A DNA stretch of 13,932 bases from G020354785 sp964521285 (GTDB taxonomy: Bacteria > Bacteroidota > Bacteroidia > Bacteroidales > UBA10428). The DNA lies in contig CAZFQS010000048.1 in the NCBI GenBank assembly GCA_964521285.1, forward strand, positions 1 through 13,932, given 5' to 3'. Position numbers and translations under genes: made by a program. Shown piece by piece: positions 12,951-13,932 of this stretch. Under the pieces are notes generated by a model. That model saw only the letters and a list, made by a program, of their open reading frames with translations, had not been told where the DNA came from and searched no databases. Position 1 is the first letter of the stretch; each line of letters opens with the position of its first letter.

Positions 12951-13709
12951 TTAAAATCCTATTGAATTTCCACCGTCAACAGGCATAACTATACCTGTAA
13001 TAAAATTTGCAGCATCAGAAACCAGGAATAGTGCGGCATTGGCAATATCTTCGGGCACCCCAAGCCTGTTCAGAGGTGTGCGTGAAAGTACTCTTTCCAG
13101 TCGTGCCGGGTCACTTTTAAATGCTTTATCAGTCATATCCGATTTTATAAATCCCGGAGCGATACAATTGACCCTGATTCCCAAAGGCGACAGTTCCACC
13201 GCCAGGGCTCTTGTCATGCCTTCAACTGCTGATTTGGATGCTGTATATGCTATTACCCTGGGCAGTCCGTAATGGGCAGACATGGAACTAATCATAAGAA
13301 TACTTCCTGATTTACGTTTTTGCATTTTTTTTGCAACTTCCCTGGAAAATGAAAATACAGCATTCTGGTTAGTCATAACGATCTTCTGAAATTCTTCATC
13401 TGTTATATCAACAGCATCTTTCTTCAGGTTGATGCCTGCATTATTAACCAGAATTTCAATACTACCGGCCTTGTTTTCTATATCATCTATTATCTCAGGC
13501 ACCTCATCAAGATGTGTTATATCCCTGGTATAGAAGAAGCAATTTTCTCCCAGTCCGGCACACGCTTCTTTCAGCATCTCCTCCTGCCTGCCAATAATTG
13601 CAACTTTTATTCCGTATTCGGAAAATTTTTTAGCAATAGCAAAACCTATACCTTTGCTGCCGCCTGTTATAAGTGCTGTTTTGTTTTTCAGGCTTTTGTA
13701 TTCATTCAT
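12951..13709 (-). CDS. SDR-family oxidoreductase, candidate D-fructuronate reductase / mannonate oxidoreductase
   Basis: A 252-residue classical short-chain dehydrogenase/reductase. The NAD(P)-binding motif TGGSKGIG is at 15-22, NNAG at 89-92, Asn114, and the catalytic residues are Ser142, Tyr155 and Lys159 (YTASK). Then come PGFIKSDMT (185-193), involved in cofactor binding, and the closing PVDGGNSIGF. The dinucleotide site is followed by GRQEE after beta-2; the Arg41 suggests NADP(H) may be accepted. The sequence alone fits gluconate 5-dehydrogenase, FabG-like and uronate reductase subfamilies. Its position directly before manD makes reduction of D-fructuronate to D-mannonate the most likely role; this is inference. 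It is first in the two-gene operon, with a promoter at 13766-13796. Confidence 0.88.
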   Translation of the reverse strand: MNEYKSLKNKTALITGGSKGIGFAIAKKFSEYGIKVAIIGRQEEMLKEACAGLGENCFFYTRDITHLDEVPEIIDDIENKAGSIEILVNNAGINLKKDAVDITDEEFQKIVMTNQNAVFSFSREVAKKMQKRKSGSILMISSMSAHYGLPRVIAYTASKSAVEGMTRALAVELSPLGIRVNCIAPGFIKSDMTDKAFKSDPARLERVLSRTPLNRLGVPEDIANAALFLVSDAANFITGIVMPVDGGNSIGF

Positions 13710-13765
13710 GGTTACAGTTCTTTGATCCTATAACTTCTTTTGATTATGAGCTGGTCAAGTTATAG

Positions 13766-13796
13766 TAAAGTTATGAAATTCAATTTTATACAACAA
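13766..13796 (-). promoter_or_regulatory. Bacteroidota-type promoter of the SDR-manD operon
   Basis: On the minus strand, TTG (13796-13794), a 20-nt spacer and TAACTTTA (13773-13766) fit the TTG/TAnnTTTG consensus except for the last base. It lies about 57 nt upstream of the start codon at 13709. The rest of 13710-13932 is AT-rich with no other supported feature. Confidence 0.55.
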
Positions 13797-13932
13797 GAAC
13801 AATTTAGCCTGTATTTTTGTTAAAAGCTGTCTGAAAATTCTTTAATATACTTAATATGTTATGTCAGGTTGATCTTCTATTTAAATACAAATAAAAGAAT
13901 TATATTACTTTATTACTGATTAACAGAAGTTT

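Overview
The window looks like a chromosomal accessory region from a Bacteroidota bacterium, probably of the Bacteroidales/Marinilabiliales kind. The evidence is an AT-rich sequence, proteins ending in type IX secretion (T9SS) sorting domains, a GldL-like membrane protein, almost no Shine-Dalgarno sites, and promoters of the Bacteroidota form TTG-N20-TAnnTTTG. No plasmid or phage hallmark gene is present.

Left end (1-430): the 5' part of an IS1182-family transposase gene running off the window on the minus strand, with its upstream end.

Cassette-like array (about 430-6470): small unrelated genes, each preceded by a diverged copy of the same noncoding module. The genes are an NTF2-like lipoprotein, a membrane protein built from two copies of a 4-helix unit, a T9SS leucine-rich-repeat protein (the only one on the minus strand), a secreted SnoaL/NTF2-like protein, a secreted lipocalin-like protein and an isoprenylcysteine/phospholipid-methyltransferase-like protein. 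The module contains an upstream box (ctaat), an imperfect inverted-repeat core ending in aaatGTGGTGAatt, a second box (aGTGCygTAAATA) and a promoter (TTG-N20-TAnnTTnG). Core-to-promoter distance is about 104-108 nt in four copies and 12 nt in one deleted copy. One promoter copy has no gene behind it. This array is the most interesting part of the window. It resembles a gene-cassette array in which each cassette brings its own promoter, but the repeats are not recognisable classical attC sites and no integrase is visible.

Decay zone (6470-9215): broken pieces of comM (Mg-chelatase-like AAA ATPase) in permuted order, including two related Walker A relics 1.9 kb apart; a broken YCF48/T9SS secreted-protein gene; two intact small membrane-protein genes (minus strand); a purine-rich low-complexity block; and an unusual double inverted repeat.

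Right part (9216-13932), all minus strand: a soluble sensor histidine kinase without an obvious sensor domain; a single-pass membrane protein with an anti-sigma-like N-terminus and TPRs; a GC-rich 15-bp repeat tract; and a two-gene operon with its own promoter, encoding an SDR oxidoreductase and D-mannonate dehydratase (ManD). These two probably act in hexuronate (glucuronate/fructuronate) catabolism: the SDR is a candidate fructuronate reductase making D-mannonate, and ManD dehydrates it to 2-keto-3-deoxygluconate.
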